64,000 nt of DNA from Ryuthela nishihirai (taxonomy: Eukaryota > Arthropoda > Arachnida > Araneae > Heptathelidae), in NCBI GenBank assembly GCA_038380435.1, contig JAWZYU010000028.1, forward strand, positions 44,451,095 to 44,515,094. The letters run 5' to 3'. The position numbers and the translations under genes were made by a program. This document shows positions 1 to 11,836 of this stretch, piece after piece (the stretch's first letter is position 1; each line of letters starts with the position of its first letter). The notes under the pieces were generated by a model that did not search any database, was not told the origin of the DNA, and saw only the letters and a list, made by a program, of their open reading frames with translations.

Positions 1-800
1 ATGCTCAAAGCGGCGTAATTTAGATTCAGTCATTACTTTGAAATCGTATTGCCTTTAAGTGCTTACTGATTGGGAAGTTGGGTCAATGTTTGCAATTCTC
101 CATCGGAGCGATGGTAAACTGTCGGAAATATTCCGGGAGTGGCGGGTACTCTTGATATATTAATACTTCCTTAGAGAAATCTTTAAAGAAAAACTACTAT
201 TAGGCTGTGCTTAATGACTAAAGCATGATTACAGTTTATTTAATTAATGCGTGATTCATCCGTTATGAACATATTTTGCCTAATTGGATTTGAAAAACGT
301 AAGGCTTTTTTTTTAGAAGACTCGAGGATATTTGGAGACTTTAGTTGTATGTGCTAGTACTAAACGAATGTCCTTATCGGAGCTGAATTGGGGTGAGGGG
401 GGCGGGGATGGGGGTCATCGTTGCTCTTTGTAAGGGCGCAATATTGAAAACGATAGCAACCTGAAGGAAGATGAAAAAATATTAAATGCATCATATTATA
501 TTTTTATCACTTCATATTCATTTGAGATATCCCCTAATTTTTGTGAGCAGTATAGTCGTAATTCCAGGCGAACGAACGAAAGGCCGTACGGACACTTGTG
601 ACGTCATCGGTGGCAGATTTTGTCGGTTTCTCTGTTGTTCGGTGGCTACTTGAGCGATCAGTCCCAAATTTAGTGGGATAGTCCCACTTAGTTCTAGCCT
701 GTTGGGGTAATAGATCGGGTTCCTGGCTGCCGTGGGTCAGGAGTGATCCCTCGAAATGTGCTCGAATTTTCAGGGGCCCCCGCGGTCGCCTTCCTCATTA
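1..800. other. No gene recognised
   Basis: AT-rich sequence with a short GC-rich patch near 390-420 and 700-790. I see no coding frame, tRNA-like boxes or repeats shared with the rest of the window. Confidence 0.5.
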
Positions 801-809
801 ATGGAGTAG

Positions 810-1758
810 TACGGTGGCTCAAAAAGTATCCAAACACTATGGTTGATTACAGAATTCAGAAAAAATATCTGGCAACGATTTTTTTTAGAAATTAGTGATC
901 TGGCAACCTTCGTGTCACGTGATTACAGAATTCAGGAAAAATATCTGGAGCGTGTACAGCAATTGTACACGCTCCAGTTACCGTTCACAGCAAACTGGAG
1001 CGTGTGCAGTTAGCTGTGAACGGTAACTGCACACGCTCAATATTTCCGTGAGTGAGCCCACACGATCTGGTATCAAAATAATATGACCACCTACAGTCGC
1101 TCAAAAAAGTATCCGAACACTATGGTTGATTACAGAATTCAGAAAAAATATCTGGCAACGATTTTTTTAGAAATTAGTGATCTGGCAACCTTCGTGTCAC
1201 GTGATTACAGAATTCAGGAAAAATATCTGGAGCGTGTACAGCAACTGTACACGCTCCAGTGACCGTTCACAGTAAACTGGAGCGTGTGCAGTTACTGCAC
1301 ACGCTCTAGTTTGCTGTGAACGGTAACTGCACACGCTCAATATTTCCGTGAGTGAGCCCACACGATCTAGTATCAAAATAATATGGCCACCTACAGTCGC
1401 TCAAAAAAGTATCCGAACACTACGTTTGATTACAGAATTCAGAAAAAATATCTGGCAACGATTTTTTTTAGAAATTATTGATCTGGCAACATTCGTGTCA
1501 CGTGATTACAGAATTCAGGAAAAATATTCAGGAAAAAAATCTAAAATTTTTTTAGAAATTAGTGATCTGGCAACCTTTGTGTCACGAAGGTTGCCAGATC
1601 GTTGTCCTTTCGTGTCACGTGTTTCGTCGAAGGTTGCCCCTTCGTGTCACGTGACACGAAGGTTGCCAGATCACTAATTTCTAAAAAAATCGTTGCCAGA
1701 TATTTTTTTCTGAATTCTGTAATCAACCATAGTGTTCGGATACTTTTTTAAGCGACTG
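810..1758. mobile_element. MITE-1 composite, Tc1/mariner-type ends
   Basis: Three tandem modules begin at about 810, 1094 and 1394, each with the end motif cagtcgctcaaaaaagtatc (first copy diverged), and the array closes at 1758 with the inverted end. The outer TA dinucleotides and the end sequence are typical of Tc1/mariner elements. Modules 1 and 2 have only a left end, followed by a hairpin-rich core built on ggagcgtgtacag and ggagcgtgtgcag. Module 3 carries extra inverted pieces near 1560-1660. There is no transposase frame, so it is non-autonomous. The head-to-tail trimer suggests repeated internal transposition or unequal exchange. Confidence 0.8.
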
Positions 1759-2200
1759 TACGTTAGCAGTGGAAAGCTATGAATGAACTTATCGATAGGA
1801 AGAGCTAACAATGGGGATAAGTTTTGCGCCAAACGTTTAGAGGGGGGTTTAACTAGTATATAAATATTACCAGTATTTTTCAATAAATCTTTTAAAGACC
1901 ACTATAACAGAGGGGAAAATTCCTTTCGATTCAATCCGACTCGACCTTTGCCCCCCCCCCCTCCACCACTCACTTTCATTTGGATCACTTCCCCTCCTTC
2001 TTTTCCTCCCCTCTTTTTAAGGGGGATTACTTGACCATTCCATCCTCCTTTTGTTTTTCAATATCCAGGCCTGTCCTGATACACAAAATTATAAAAAATA
2101 TAAACACTCAGCACTATTTTATTAGGTCCAGTTCCATGTTATATCAATAGTCACTCAGATATAGAGTGACGTCTTAAATGACGTCATTTAGTGACGTCTT

Positions 2201-2589
2201 TTGGGTCGGGGTGGCTCAGTCGGTAGCGCGCCAGGCTCGTAATCTGTAGTTCCTAGGTTCGAGTTCCAGCTGGGTCAGCGTTGAGATTTATCTCCGCAAA
2301 ATTTCCCCGCCCTGCCCACGGTCAGTAGGGGACACCGATGGGCTTGGAAAGGCCGCCGTCCGTCGGATGGGACGTTAAGCAGTGGCCCCGTGTGGGGGAG
2401 AGCCATACACTGTGCACGTTAAAGAACACGCTGGATGGCCTTGACGGGAGGCTACCATCTGTCTCCCAACAGCTGTTCCAGTGGGTCCCCTCCCCAACCT
2501 TCTCTGAGCCTTCGGGGTCCATGTAACCTGGTCATTTAGCCCATGGTGTGCAAAAAAAGTGCCGCTCAGAGGTAAAACAACCCAACCCA
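2201..2589 (+). mobile_element. SINE-A, full length
   Basis: The tRNA-like head starts near 2205 with A box ggctcagtcgg and B box ggttcgagttcc. The body runs to the tail aaaacaacccaaccca. The direct repeat agtgacgtctt flanks it at 2190-2200 and 2590-2600, a textbook target-site duplication. It is inserted at the left edge of a MITE-2 copy. Confidence 0.92.
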
Positions 2590-2604
2590 AGTGACGTCTT
2601 AAAT

Positions 2605-3312
2605 AAGCTATTTTAATGAAAAACTGTGACTGAGGATAATTTAAAGATCACAATTGATTCTATTTAAATATCGCTTTTCAATGATATTCGTTAAATTTCG
2701 ATATTTAGAGAGTGTCGCCCATGGGCGTATGGTTTAGCTCGCTTGACTGCTGATACCGGGCTCGAGTACTGCTTAAAGGCTGTTTGTGTTGTTTTTCCGC
2801 TGAGGTCTCGCCATTCTCACAGGTCTTATCTATTGCGTATGAAACTGATAGATTTCTCTCAGACCTCTGTGACATGCAGCTGATTGAGGAATAATTCATT
2901 TATTTTTTAATTAGTGTGTTACAGAAATTTGGAATATTTAACAGCAGCAGCGCCAGTTTAAACACTTGCTCTAAAAGTTAATAAAAATAAGTTAAAACGA
3001 AAGCAATAACCGTTATACAAACTAACACGTGTAAGAGTATTTTTTACAGTTCGGGTAACAATTATGCTAATTTTCACCATTTTTAACTGTTTTTCTTGGT
3101 TTTTTTTTTTAGAACGAGCTAACTCGGTAAATAATTTATCATCCGTAACTCTTTAAATACGTAAAGCATATTTTTGGAAAACGAGATTTAAACAGATTTG
3201 ACTGAAATCCATAAATTATCTTCACTGACATTTTTTTAATGAAGCGATTATTTAAGAAGTTACCTGCGTTCTGTATCTGAGATATTATTGACATAAGATA
3301 GAACTTTACCTA
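2605..3312. mobile_element. MITE-2 copy, interrupted by SINE-B
   Basis: The AT-rich left arm (about 2610-2700, containing ttaaagatcacaatt) is the reverse complement, imperfectly, of the right arm (about 3140-3300, containing gagatttaaacagattt). The same arms recur near 6.3, 20.3, 25.9 and 34.4 kb. A SINE-B sits in the left arm. Confidence 0.6.
2708..2905 (+). mobile_element. SINE-B, tRNA-derived, full length
   Basis: The head has an A-box-like tggtttagctcg and a B-box-like gggctcgagtact. The 3' part carries cagacctctgtgacatgcag and ends in a T-rich tail (tttatttttt). The 3' part recurs at 6.4, 8.9 and 12.1 kb. Confidence 0.65.
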
Positions 3313-3348
3313 ATCAAATGGGCGCTGAGTATCACATAAGCTGCTGTA

Positions 3349-3561
3349 CAGTCGTCCAAAAAAGTATCCGAACACTATGATTGATTACAGAATTCAGAAA
3401 AAATAGCTGGTAACGATTTTTTTTAGAAATTAGTGATCTGGCAATTTTCGCTTACTGTACAGGAAGGTTGCCAGATCACTAATTTCTAAAAAATCTTTGC
3501 CAGATATTTTTTCTGAATTCTGTAATCAACCATAGTGTTCGGATACTTTTTTGAGCGACTG
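3349..3561. mobile_element. MITE-1, complete short palindromic copy
   Basis: A 213-bp near-perfect inverted repeat. The left end cagtcgtccaaaaaagtatc and right end ttttttgagcgactg are flanked by TA at 3347-3348 and 3562-3563. The whole element can fold into one hairpin. It has no coding capacity. Confidence 0.9.
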
Positions 3562-3721
3562 TACATCTTCAAATTCAATGTAAAATTAAAAAGAAACATC
3601 CCAATCGCGTTTTCCCTTGGTAGAAACGATTAAATCAGGATTTCTCTTTATCGTTTCTCGCTCCCTGGCTCTTTTCATGTTTATGTTTTTTTTATAGCGC
3701 TAAACACACAAAACATTTGGG

Positions 3722-4335
3722 GCTGTGATGGGGTTCAATAGATAACACGCCAGTCTCGCAATCTGCCATTCGCAAGTTCAAATCTCAACTGTGTCAGCAT
3801 TTATTCGTTCTCTCCTGAAGTCCCACCCTTCTTTCGGTAAGGAGGGAGTCATCGATGAACTTCGGACCGTTGCCGGACGAAGGACACATAAGATAACCTC
3901 TGGTAAATGCCATCCAGCAGCTGTTCTTTAATGTGTACAGGGTACGGCTCTTTTGGGGGCCATGGCTTTAAGTCCCATACAACGGACGGGATCCTTTCCG
4001 AGCCCAATAGCGTCTCCTACTGATCGAGAGCAGGACGGGGAGTTCTGCGGAGATGAATCTCAAAGTCGACAAGCTGGGACTCGAACCTGGGGACTGCAGA
4101 TCAAGGGTCTGGTGCGCTACCGACTGAACCACCCCCGCTCTCGTGTACAGGAGATCCTTACCCTGTTCACGATAAAAAACACCCTGGATGGCTTTGACGG
4201 GAGTCTACCATCTGTCTCCTAACAGCTGTCTAATGGGTCCCCTTTCCACAACCATCTCTAAGACCTTGGAATCCTTATGAACTGGACGTTTAAATCATTG
4301 TGTGCAAAACAGGCCAATGGTGTGCCCTGCTAAAC
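3722..4335 (+). mobile_element. Old SINE-A split by a reverse SINE-A
   Basis: A strongly diverged plus-strand SINE-A head (3725-3860) and 3' half (4141-4335) are separated by a minus-strand SINE-A (about 3890-4139). The inner copy starts at the mid-body vvcatccagcagctgttc-type sequence and retains its tRNA-like head at the right (ctaccgactgaaccaccc). So the older copy served as target for the younger one. Confidence 0.7.
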
Positions 4336-4494
4336 AAGGGTGACGGGTAGTTTTGTGTAGATAAATCTCAACGCTAGCTAAAGTGGAACTGGGAACTGCA
4401 GAGCTCAAGAAGTATCGTTCAGCATCTCAATTTTTAAAGAAATATTAAAGTATTATTTAATATAACTGAGGATGGGTAGTTTTACCTCTGAGTG

Positions 4495-4780
4495 GGTATA
4501 ATCCTCAGGCAGTCATGGGCTAGGAAGGTCCAATCAGACTGTGTAATTTTGTAGTCCAAACATGCCTGTCCTGAGCTATATTTGGCCACTCTAAGTCAAT
4601 TCTAACAAGGTCCTGTTTGACATTTGTCTGCTCGCCGCATCCTAGCTCTTCTCCATTTACTGAGGTTTTTAGGTGCACTTTCATATCCTTGTTCACTAAT
4701 CTATAGTTATGCATAGGGACAACATGACCAATCCAACGCAGTCCCTGTGCAATGTACTGTTAAAGGAAGTTGCAACTCCT
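4495..4780 (-). pseudogene. LINE 3' fragment (RTE-like), decayed
   Basis: The minus-strand translation (4714 to 4520) includes NVKQDLVRIDLEWPNIAQDR. This matches the C-terminal end of the larger LINE at 44.5-48.2 kb, which carries NVKQDLVRIGVQW. The 3' end near 4505 aligns with that element's terminal catggctgcttga. It is a 5'-truncated, diverged copy of the same family. Confidence 0.75.
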
Positions 4781-4892
4781 TCATCCTTTAAATGGCCAAT
4801 CAGAAAAACCCTCAAAAACAAGAGCTATTTAAGAAAAGATCTAATAGACAGCTGTTATTAGATACAACAAGTATTCTGTTAAAGTCTTGTAG

Positions 4893-5054
4893 TATGTTCT
4901 TTAAGTTCATGGGAACACCGGGCCACATCTTGACTTATCCGACAGATGGCGCCCATCTCACCGAGGGCCGAGCAATAGAATTTTAACGCAGACAAGTAGA
5001 GACTTGAACCTAGAAACATCATATTACAAGCCTAAAGCACTACAGGTTGATCGT
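4893..5054 (-). mobile_element. Old SINE-A fragment
   Basis: Diverged minus-strand body and head: gttctttaagttcatggg, then gagacttgaacctagaaac, ending at the remnant of the tRNA-like 5' end (ctacaggttgatc). Confidence 0.55.
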
Positions 5055-5065
5055 TCTCCAGCGCC

Positions 5066-5461
5066 TGGGGCGGGGGTGGCTCAGTCGGTAGCGCGCCAGG
5101 CTCGTAATCTGTAGTTCCCAGGTTCGAGTCCCAGCTGGGTCAGCGTTGAGATTTATCTCCGCAAAACTCCCCGCCCTGCCCACGGTCAGTAGGGGACACC
5201 GATGGGCTTGGAAAGGCCGCCGTCCGTCGGATGGGACGTTAAGCCGTGGCCCCGTGTGCGGGAGAGCCATACCCTGTGCACGTTAAAGAACACGCTAGAT
5301 GGCCTTGACGGGAGGCTACCATCTGGTCTCCCAACAGCTGTTCCAGTGGGTCCCCTCCCACAACCTTCTCTGAGCCTTCGGGGTCCATGCGACCTGGCCA
5401 TTTAGCCCATGGTGTGCAAAAAAGTGCCGTTCAGAGGTAAAACAACCCAACCCAACCCAAG
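5066..5461 (+). mobile_element. SINE-A, full length
   Basis: A complete head, body and CCCAA-repeat tail. The target-site duplication tctccagcgcc lies at 5055-5065 and 5462-5472. Confidence 0.93.
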
Positions 5462-5472
5462 TCTCCAGCGCC

Positions 5473-5990
5473 ATAACTGTAAGCGGAATATTCAACAAAT
5501 CTGAAAGAGTAGCACTTGATATTACGTAAGAAGAATTGTCTATAACTTTCCTAATGCATTACGCTTATTAGCAATCTAGGTGGCAGGATGCATTTACCTC
5601 ATCAGCAAAGTGAACTCTCTTGAAGATCACCAACGTCACTAGTAATCGTGAACATCGTAGATCAGGCTGACGTAGATAAGGCAACCTTTCTCGCCAACTT
5701 GGATCCATAATCTTATAAAAGGAAGGTGGGAAGAAACAACAGAATACATTCTAGCCATGCCATTTGGTATTGCATTCAGTAATCTCTTCAGGAATTAGAT
5801 TACAGAAGATATGCTTTAACGTGGTAATTGATAGCATTCTCCTTTCTTATGCAGAGATGAGTAATGTACTAAAAGTGTTTGGTGAAATATCATTTATGTG
5901 GCTGATTTTATTTGGGATTTCATATTGATATTATTGCTTTATTAAACAGTCTGAGAATATTCAGTGAAAAAAACCTATCAAAATATTAGA
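5473..5990. other. No gene recognised
   Basis: AT-rich spacer between two SINE-A copies, with no supported frame or repeat. Confidence 0.5.
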
Positions 5991-6241
5991 GTTGGGTTGG
6001 GTTGTTTTACCTCTGAGCGGCACTTTTTTGCACACCATGGGCCAGGTCACATGGACCCCGAAGGCTCAGAGAAGGTTGGGAGATGGGACCCACTGGAACA
6101 GCTGTTGGGAGACAGATGGTAGCCTCCCGTCAAGGCCACCCAGCGTGTTCTTTAACGTGCACAGGGTATGGCTCTCCCGCACACGGGGACACGGCTTAAC
6201 GTCCCATACGACGGACGGCGGCCTTTCCAAGCCCATCGGTG
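5991..6241 (-). mobile_element. SINE-A, 5'-truncated
   Basis: The minus-strand copy begins with the tail (ttgggttgggttgttttacc) and stops after gcccatcggtg. The tRNA-like head is absent, as expected from incomplete reverse transcription. It lies against the left edge of a MITE-2 copy. Confidence 0.88.
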
Positions 6242-6242
6242 C

Positions 6243-6790
6243 AAAAGTTTAGAGAATTTGCATGTTACGTAAATGAGAATCTAACTTTGAAGCTCTAAAA
6301 TTTCTAAAACATACATTTAATGAAAAAATGTGACTGGAAATAAATTAAAAGGCATAATCAAATCTAATTAAATCTCGATTTGAAACAATATTCTTTCAGT
6401 AAGGGACCTGGGTTCGAGTCCCGGATAAGACATGGATGTATGTGTCGTTTTTCTGCTGAGGTCCTGCCATCCTCTCAGATCTCCTACTGTGGCAAATAAA
6501 CTGACAGGCTCCTGTTAGACCTCTGTGGCAAGCAGCTGCTTGAGGGGGTATTTATTTATTTATTTACTTAAAGAGTTATGGAAGCTAGAATGATTAACAA
6601 TACATTATCTTGTTTTATAAAAAATCATTAATAATGATCTAATATTTGAAAAACTCATTACATAATCTTCTAATATATATTTATTTTATTTAAAAGTTTT
6701 AAACAATACTTATTAATCAAGTTCTTTAAATACTGAGTCAGTTAATACAGTCACACCACTAAATAATGAATAGGTGTGCGTCTGGTTTAG
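6243..6790. mobile_element. MITE-2 copy, interrupted by SINE-B
   Basis: The left end gtttagagaatttgcatg and arm (6300-6395) match the copy at 20.3 kb. The middle resumes at 6568 (aaagagttatggaagctag). The right arm is short or diverged. Confidence 0.55.
6403..6560 (+). mobile_element. SINE-B, 5'-truncated
   Basis: It begins in the B-box region (cctgggttcgagtcccgg) and ends cagctgcttgagggggtatt followed by TTTA repeats. It interrupts a MITE-2 copy. Confidence 0.65.
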
Positions 6791-7207
6791 AGATAAGAAG
6801 GGTTAAAAAGACTTTTAGATTTTTCTTTCTGTATTAACAATTTACTGAGGTTTTACAGGTTTATGGAGGTTTCTGAAATTTATTTCAATGCTACCAATTC
6901 CAATAGTTCTATAATATTTCCAAAGTTTCTGATTCCAAAGATTCCATAAATTGGGGGGAAAGTATTAAGATCAATATAAAATTTGATTAGACCTCAGAAA
7001 ATAAGTCTTCCCGCTTTCTTGCTTGATTCCGGGGACCCTTGCTCCCTACCTTAAACCGGCACAGGAATTCAGGATTAGGATCTAGAAAAAAATAGGGGGA
7101 AGGATCAAGGAACACAACCGAGAGGGGGCGGGCTGCAAGAGACTGGATTTCCAAAGCAGTATTAGCATTTCTCCCTTCGTTTCACAGGTCTTTCCAAAAT
7201 TACTTGA
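6791..7207. other. No gene recognised
   Basis: AT-rich sequence without a supported frame. Confidence 0.45.
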
Positions 7208-7367
7208 AAAATGCATGAATCTTTCCAATGATGTTCTTTCCTGAAATGTTCTTTCTAATGATGTTTCATTTCTGTGTGACATAGTTTTTTTGAAAATAAA
7301 TATTTGTAACGACTCAGATCATTTGAAATCACCCTGTACATTATATTGCAAATTTTAAATTTTTAAT
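7208..7367. repeat. Dispersed 150-bp repeat, copy 1
   Basis: The segment from ctttccaatgatgttctttc to attgcaaattttaaat recurs almost unchanged at about 11000-11152, with a small insertion after cctgaa in the second copy. Confidence 0.8.
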
Positions 7368-7602
7368 AATTTTTCGCCCCTATTAACCCTCCCTAGCATT
7401 CTGAAAAAGGAGATCATGGCCCCATTCCTCCCTTCTCAAGATCTCGTCCTGGGCATACGTCAACTGAATTATTATTTGTCTAAAACTGAAATTAAAATAT
7501 CTTAAGAATTTTTCAGTTCCTTTTGTTTGAATGCAGTGGCAGATTTCTGCAATGGTTTTCAAGGCCTCTCTCTACAGAACATGTGATATAGAACCCAGAG
7601 AT

Positions 7603-7989
7603 GGGCGGGGGTGGCTCAGTCGGTAGCGCGCCAGGCTCGTAATCTGTAGTTCCCAGGTTCGAGTCCCAGCTGGGTCAGCGTTGAGATTTATCTCCGCAAA
7701 ATTCCCCGCCCTGCCCACGGTCAGTAGGGTACACCGATGGGCTTGGAAAGGCCGCCGTCCGTCGGATGGGACGTTAAGCAGTGGCCCCGTGTGCGGGAGA
7801 GCCATACCCTGTGCACGTTAAAGAACACGCTGGATGGCCTTGACGGGAGGCTACCATCTGTCTCCCAACAGCTGTTCCAATGGGTCCCCTCCCCCAACCT
7901 TCTCTGAGCCTCCGGGGTCCATGTGACCTGGCCATTTAGCCCATGGTGTGCAAAAAAGTGCCGCTCAGAGGTAAAACAACCCAACCCAA
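7603..7989 (+). mobile_element. SINE-A, full length
   Basis: Complete head, body and tail cccaaccca. Flanks share an imperfect direct repeat, acccagagatg before and accccagagaag after. Confidence 0.9.
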
Positions 7990-8059
7990 GCCACCCCAGA
8001 GAAGATTAAAGCTAAAATATATTGAAGAGGCAAGTAAAAGCCATACGGTGAAAACAAAA

Positions 8060-8645
8060 GATGGTAATCTAATCACGGTGGTTGAGCATAAAACGTAATC
8101 TGTCATGCCACATATTAAACTTAAAAATAAAACTATATTTCTGTCAAGTATAAAGGCAAGAATATTCCGTCTTATCGACCTAGTAATAGTAAATGATTAG
8201 TTAATAAATCAAATTTGAAGGAGAAGTATGTTTTATGGAGGGGTTTCTCAAACCAAAATGACGCGACTGTTTGAAAAAATTAAGTTAAAATTGTTTTTTT
8301 TTAAAGTACGTCATAATTCTGTAAAGATTACTCAGAGTCAAACAGTTTAAATGATGGTAATCTAATCACGGTGGTTGAGCATAAAACGTAATCTGTCATG
8401 CCACATATTAAACTTAAAAATAAAACTATATTTCTGTCAAGTATAAAGGCAAGAATATTCCGTCTTATCGACCTAGTAATAGTAAATGATTAGTTAATAA
8501 ATCAAATTTGAAGGAGAAGTATGTTTTTATGGAGGGGTTTCTCAAACCAAAATGACGCGACTGTTTGAAAAAATTAAGTTAAAATTGTTTTTTTTTTAAA
8601 GTACGTCATAATTCTGTAAAGATTACTCAGAGTCAAACAGTTTAA
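8060..8645 (+). repeat. Tandem duplication, 2 x 293 bp
   Basis: The segment starting gatggtaatctaatcacgg at 8060 is repeated from 8353. The only differences I see are one extra T in a T run and one in a longer poly-T. This is a very recent duplication, or an assembly artefact. Confidence 0.9.
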
Positions 8646-8942
8646 TTTTGATTTGATTATTCAAGTAATGCTTATTGAAGATTTTTAAAACAAGGTGATT
8701 ACAAATGATGTGAGTGGTTTCAAAAAAATATTTTTCGAAAAAATAAATTGCATACAGGAATGAAATTTTCATAATTGGAAATAACAACTCAAAATATATA
8801 TGTTGGAAATATGTGGTTGAAGTATAATTTGTTACAAATACATGAGTTAAAATAGCATATTATGTACCTTAATAAGAATTAAGTTGCCCAATCGTTGAAC
8901 CAATCATTGATCTAATTTCTGGCCGCCACATTCACCAGATCA

Positions 8943-9062
8943 TTTCTGCTGAGGTCCTGCCATCGTCTCAGACCTTCTACTGTGGCATATAAACTGACAG
9001 GCTCCTGCAGACCTCTGTGGCAAGCAGCTGCTTGAGGGGGTATTTATTTTATTTTATTTTTA
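8943..9062 (+). mobile_element. SINE-B 3' fragment
   Basis: The 3' part, gctgaggtcctgccatcgtc through gcttgagggggtatt, is followed by a TTTTA-rich tail. Confidence 0.65.
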
Positions 9063-9239
9063 TTTATTCTCCTCCCGGACATCAATCTGTGACTTTGTCA
9101 AAAAATGAAGCTGATGCTACTGCACTGCCCGCAACTTTAGGTAGTTTAAAAGTGAGATTAAGAACAGCCATTGGGAAAATTGATCATCGTATACTGAAAA
9201 ATATGTCGCAAGAAACTGACATAGATTTATAGGTGCAGA

Positions 9240-10970
9240 CACTGAACTACAATTGGGAAAGGCGGAGAACACATTTACCTGTAACTGGTCACAACGGAGC
9301 ACATATCGAACTGCAATTGAGCACAACGGAGCACATATCGAACTGCAATTGAGCACAACGGAGCACATATCGAACTGCAATTGAGCACAACGTAGCAGAC
9401 ATCGAACTGCAATTGAGCACAACGTAGCAGACATCGAACTGCAATTGGGCACAACGGAATGCACATCGAACTGCAATTGGGCATAACGGAGAACACATCA
9501 AACTGCAATTGGGCTCAACGGAGAACACATCGAACTGCAATTGGGCACAACGGAGAACACATCGAACTGCAATTGGGCACAACGGAGAACACATCGAACT
9601 GCAATTGGGCACAACGGAGAACACATGAAACTTCAACAAGGAATAACAGAGCACACATTGAACTTCAGTTAAGGATAACGGAACATACATAGAACTGCAA
9701 CTGAGGACAGCGAAGCACACATGGAACTACAATCGAAGACAACAGAGCTCACATGGAACTGCAATGGGTACAAAGGAGCAGACATCGAACTGCAATTGGG
9801 AACAATGGGGCACACGTTCAATGCAATTGGAAACAACGGAGCCTACATTGAACTACAATTGAGGACAAAAGAGCACACACATAGAACTGCAATCGGAAAC
9901 AACGAAGCACACATCGGATAACAATTGGAGGCAATGGAGGATATATTCAACTACAATGAAAGACAACGAAGGACATGATAAATTTCAAAAACGGACAACG
10001 GAGGGCACATTCAACTTCAATTTGGAACAACGGAGCAGACATTGAACTTCATTTGAAGACAACGAAGCACAGATTAAACTTCAATTAAGCACAAGGGAGT
10101 ACACATAAAACTTCAACAAGGGACAACAGAGCACACATTGAACTTCAATTGGGGACAACAGAGCACACATTGAACTTCAATTGGGGACAACGGAACACAC
10201 ATTGAACTTCAATTGGGGACAACGGAACACACATTGAACTTCAATTGGGGACAACGGAACACACATTGAACTTCAATTGGGGACAACAGAACACACATTG
10301 AACTTCAATTGGGGGACAACGGAACACACATTGAACTTCAATTGGGGACAACGGAACACACATTGAACTTCAATTGGGGACAACAGAACACACAATGAAC
10401 TTCAATTGGGGACAACGGAACACACATTGAACTTCAATTGGGGACAACGGAACACACATTGAACTTCAATTGGGGACAACAGAACACACATTGAACTTCA
10501 ATTGGGGACAACAGAACACACATTGAACTTCAATTGGGGACAACGGAACACACATTGAACTTCAATTGGGGACAACAGAACACACATTGAACTTCAATTG
10601 GGGACAACGGAACACACATTGAACTTCAATTGGGGACAACGGAACACACATTGAACTTCAATTGGGGACAACGGAACACACATTGAACTTCAATTGGGGA
10701 CAACAGAACACACAATGAACTTCAATTGGGGACAACGGAACACACATTGAACTCCAATTGAGGTCAGCTGAGTACACATAGAACTTCAATAAACGAGCTC
10801 ACATTGAACTGCAACTGAGGACAACGGAGCACATGTCGAATTTCAATTGAGGACAGCGGAATGCACATTGAACTATAATAAAGACCAAGGGAGCACACAT
10901 TGAACTATAATAACAACAGAGAACACATCGAACTGCAATTGGGCACAATGGAACGCACATCGAACCAAAA
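9240..10970. repeat. 32-bp minisatellite, about 54 units
   Basis: The array has a 32-bp period. Units in the left third read cgaactgcaattg with gcacaacgg. Units from about 10100 to 10750 are nearly identical and read gaacttcaattg with ggacaacgg. The edges are degenerate. Because 32 is not a multiple of three, long frames on both strands (up to 143 codons near 9289-9720) are artefacts. No known gene lies within it. Confidence 0.95.
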
Positions 10971-10999
10971 AAAAGGTACCAAATAAAGCTTATTGAGTT

Positions 11000-11152
11000 C
11001 TTTCCAATGATGTTCTTTCCTGAACTTCCAAAAATGTTCTTTCTAATGATGTTTCATTTCTGTGTGACTTATAGTTTTTTTGAAAATAAATATTTGTAAC
11101 GACTCAGATCATTTGAAATCACCCTGTACATTAAATTGCAAATTTTAAATTT
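11000..11152. repeat. Dispersed 150-bp repeat, copy 2
   Basis: Near-identical to 7208-7367. The two copies flank the 32-bp minisatellite region. Confidence 0.8.
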
Positions 11153-11453
11153 GGGTGAAAATTATTTTTAAAATTTAGTTTAAAAATTTAAAAATTTTAA
11201 TTATTTTTAAGAGTAAAGACGTTTATAATGTTAGTTTTGTAGGTGATATAACGAAAATTGCGCGAAGCAGACAAAACAATAATTAAAGTACAGAACTTGG
11301 TTGGTTATTATTAAAAATAATATGCATCAATTATTTTAATGGCTGATGTTAACTTTTATTGAACAATATGTTGTTCAAAAATACTTCAAAACTTTAAAAA
11401 AAATAATTATTTAAATAAATCAGATTATTCGCGAAAACTCTATTATTCTGAGA

Positions 11454-11836
11454 TTTGGGTTGTTTTACCTCTGAGCGGCACTTTTTTGCACACTATGGGC
11501 TAAATGGCCAGGCCACAAGGACCCCGAAGGCTCAGAGAAGGTTGGGGGAGGGGACCCACTGGAACAGCTGTTGGGAGACAGATGGTAGCCTCCCGTCAAG
11601 GCCATCCAGCGTGTTCTTTAACGTGCACAGGGTATGGCTCTCCCGCACACGGGGCCACGGCTTAACGTCCCATCCGACGGACGGCGGCCTTTCCAAGCCC
11701 ATCGGTGTCCCCTACTGACCGTGGCCAGGGCGGGGAATTTTGCGGAGATAAATCTCAACGCTGACCCAGCTGGGACTCGAACCTGGGAACTACAGATTAC
11801 GAGCCTGGCGCGCTACCGACTGAGCCACCCCCGCCC
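11454..11836 (-). mobile_element. SINE-A, full length
   Basis: Tail at left (ttgggttgttttacc), tRNA-like head at right. The 14-bp target-site duplication ctattattctgaga lies at 11440-11453 and 11837-11850. Confidence 0.93.

Noticed and set aside
9289..9720. 143-codon cysteine-rich frame
   Set aside because: A by-product of the 32-bp minisatellite.
9240..10970. CRISPR-like array
   Set aside because: Units are contiguous, there are no unique spacers, and the genome is eukaryotic.
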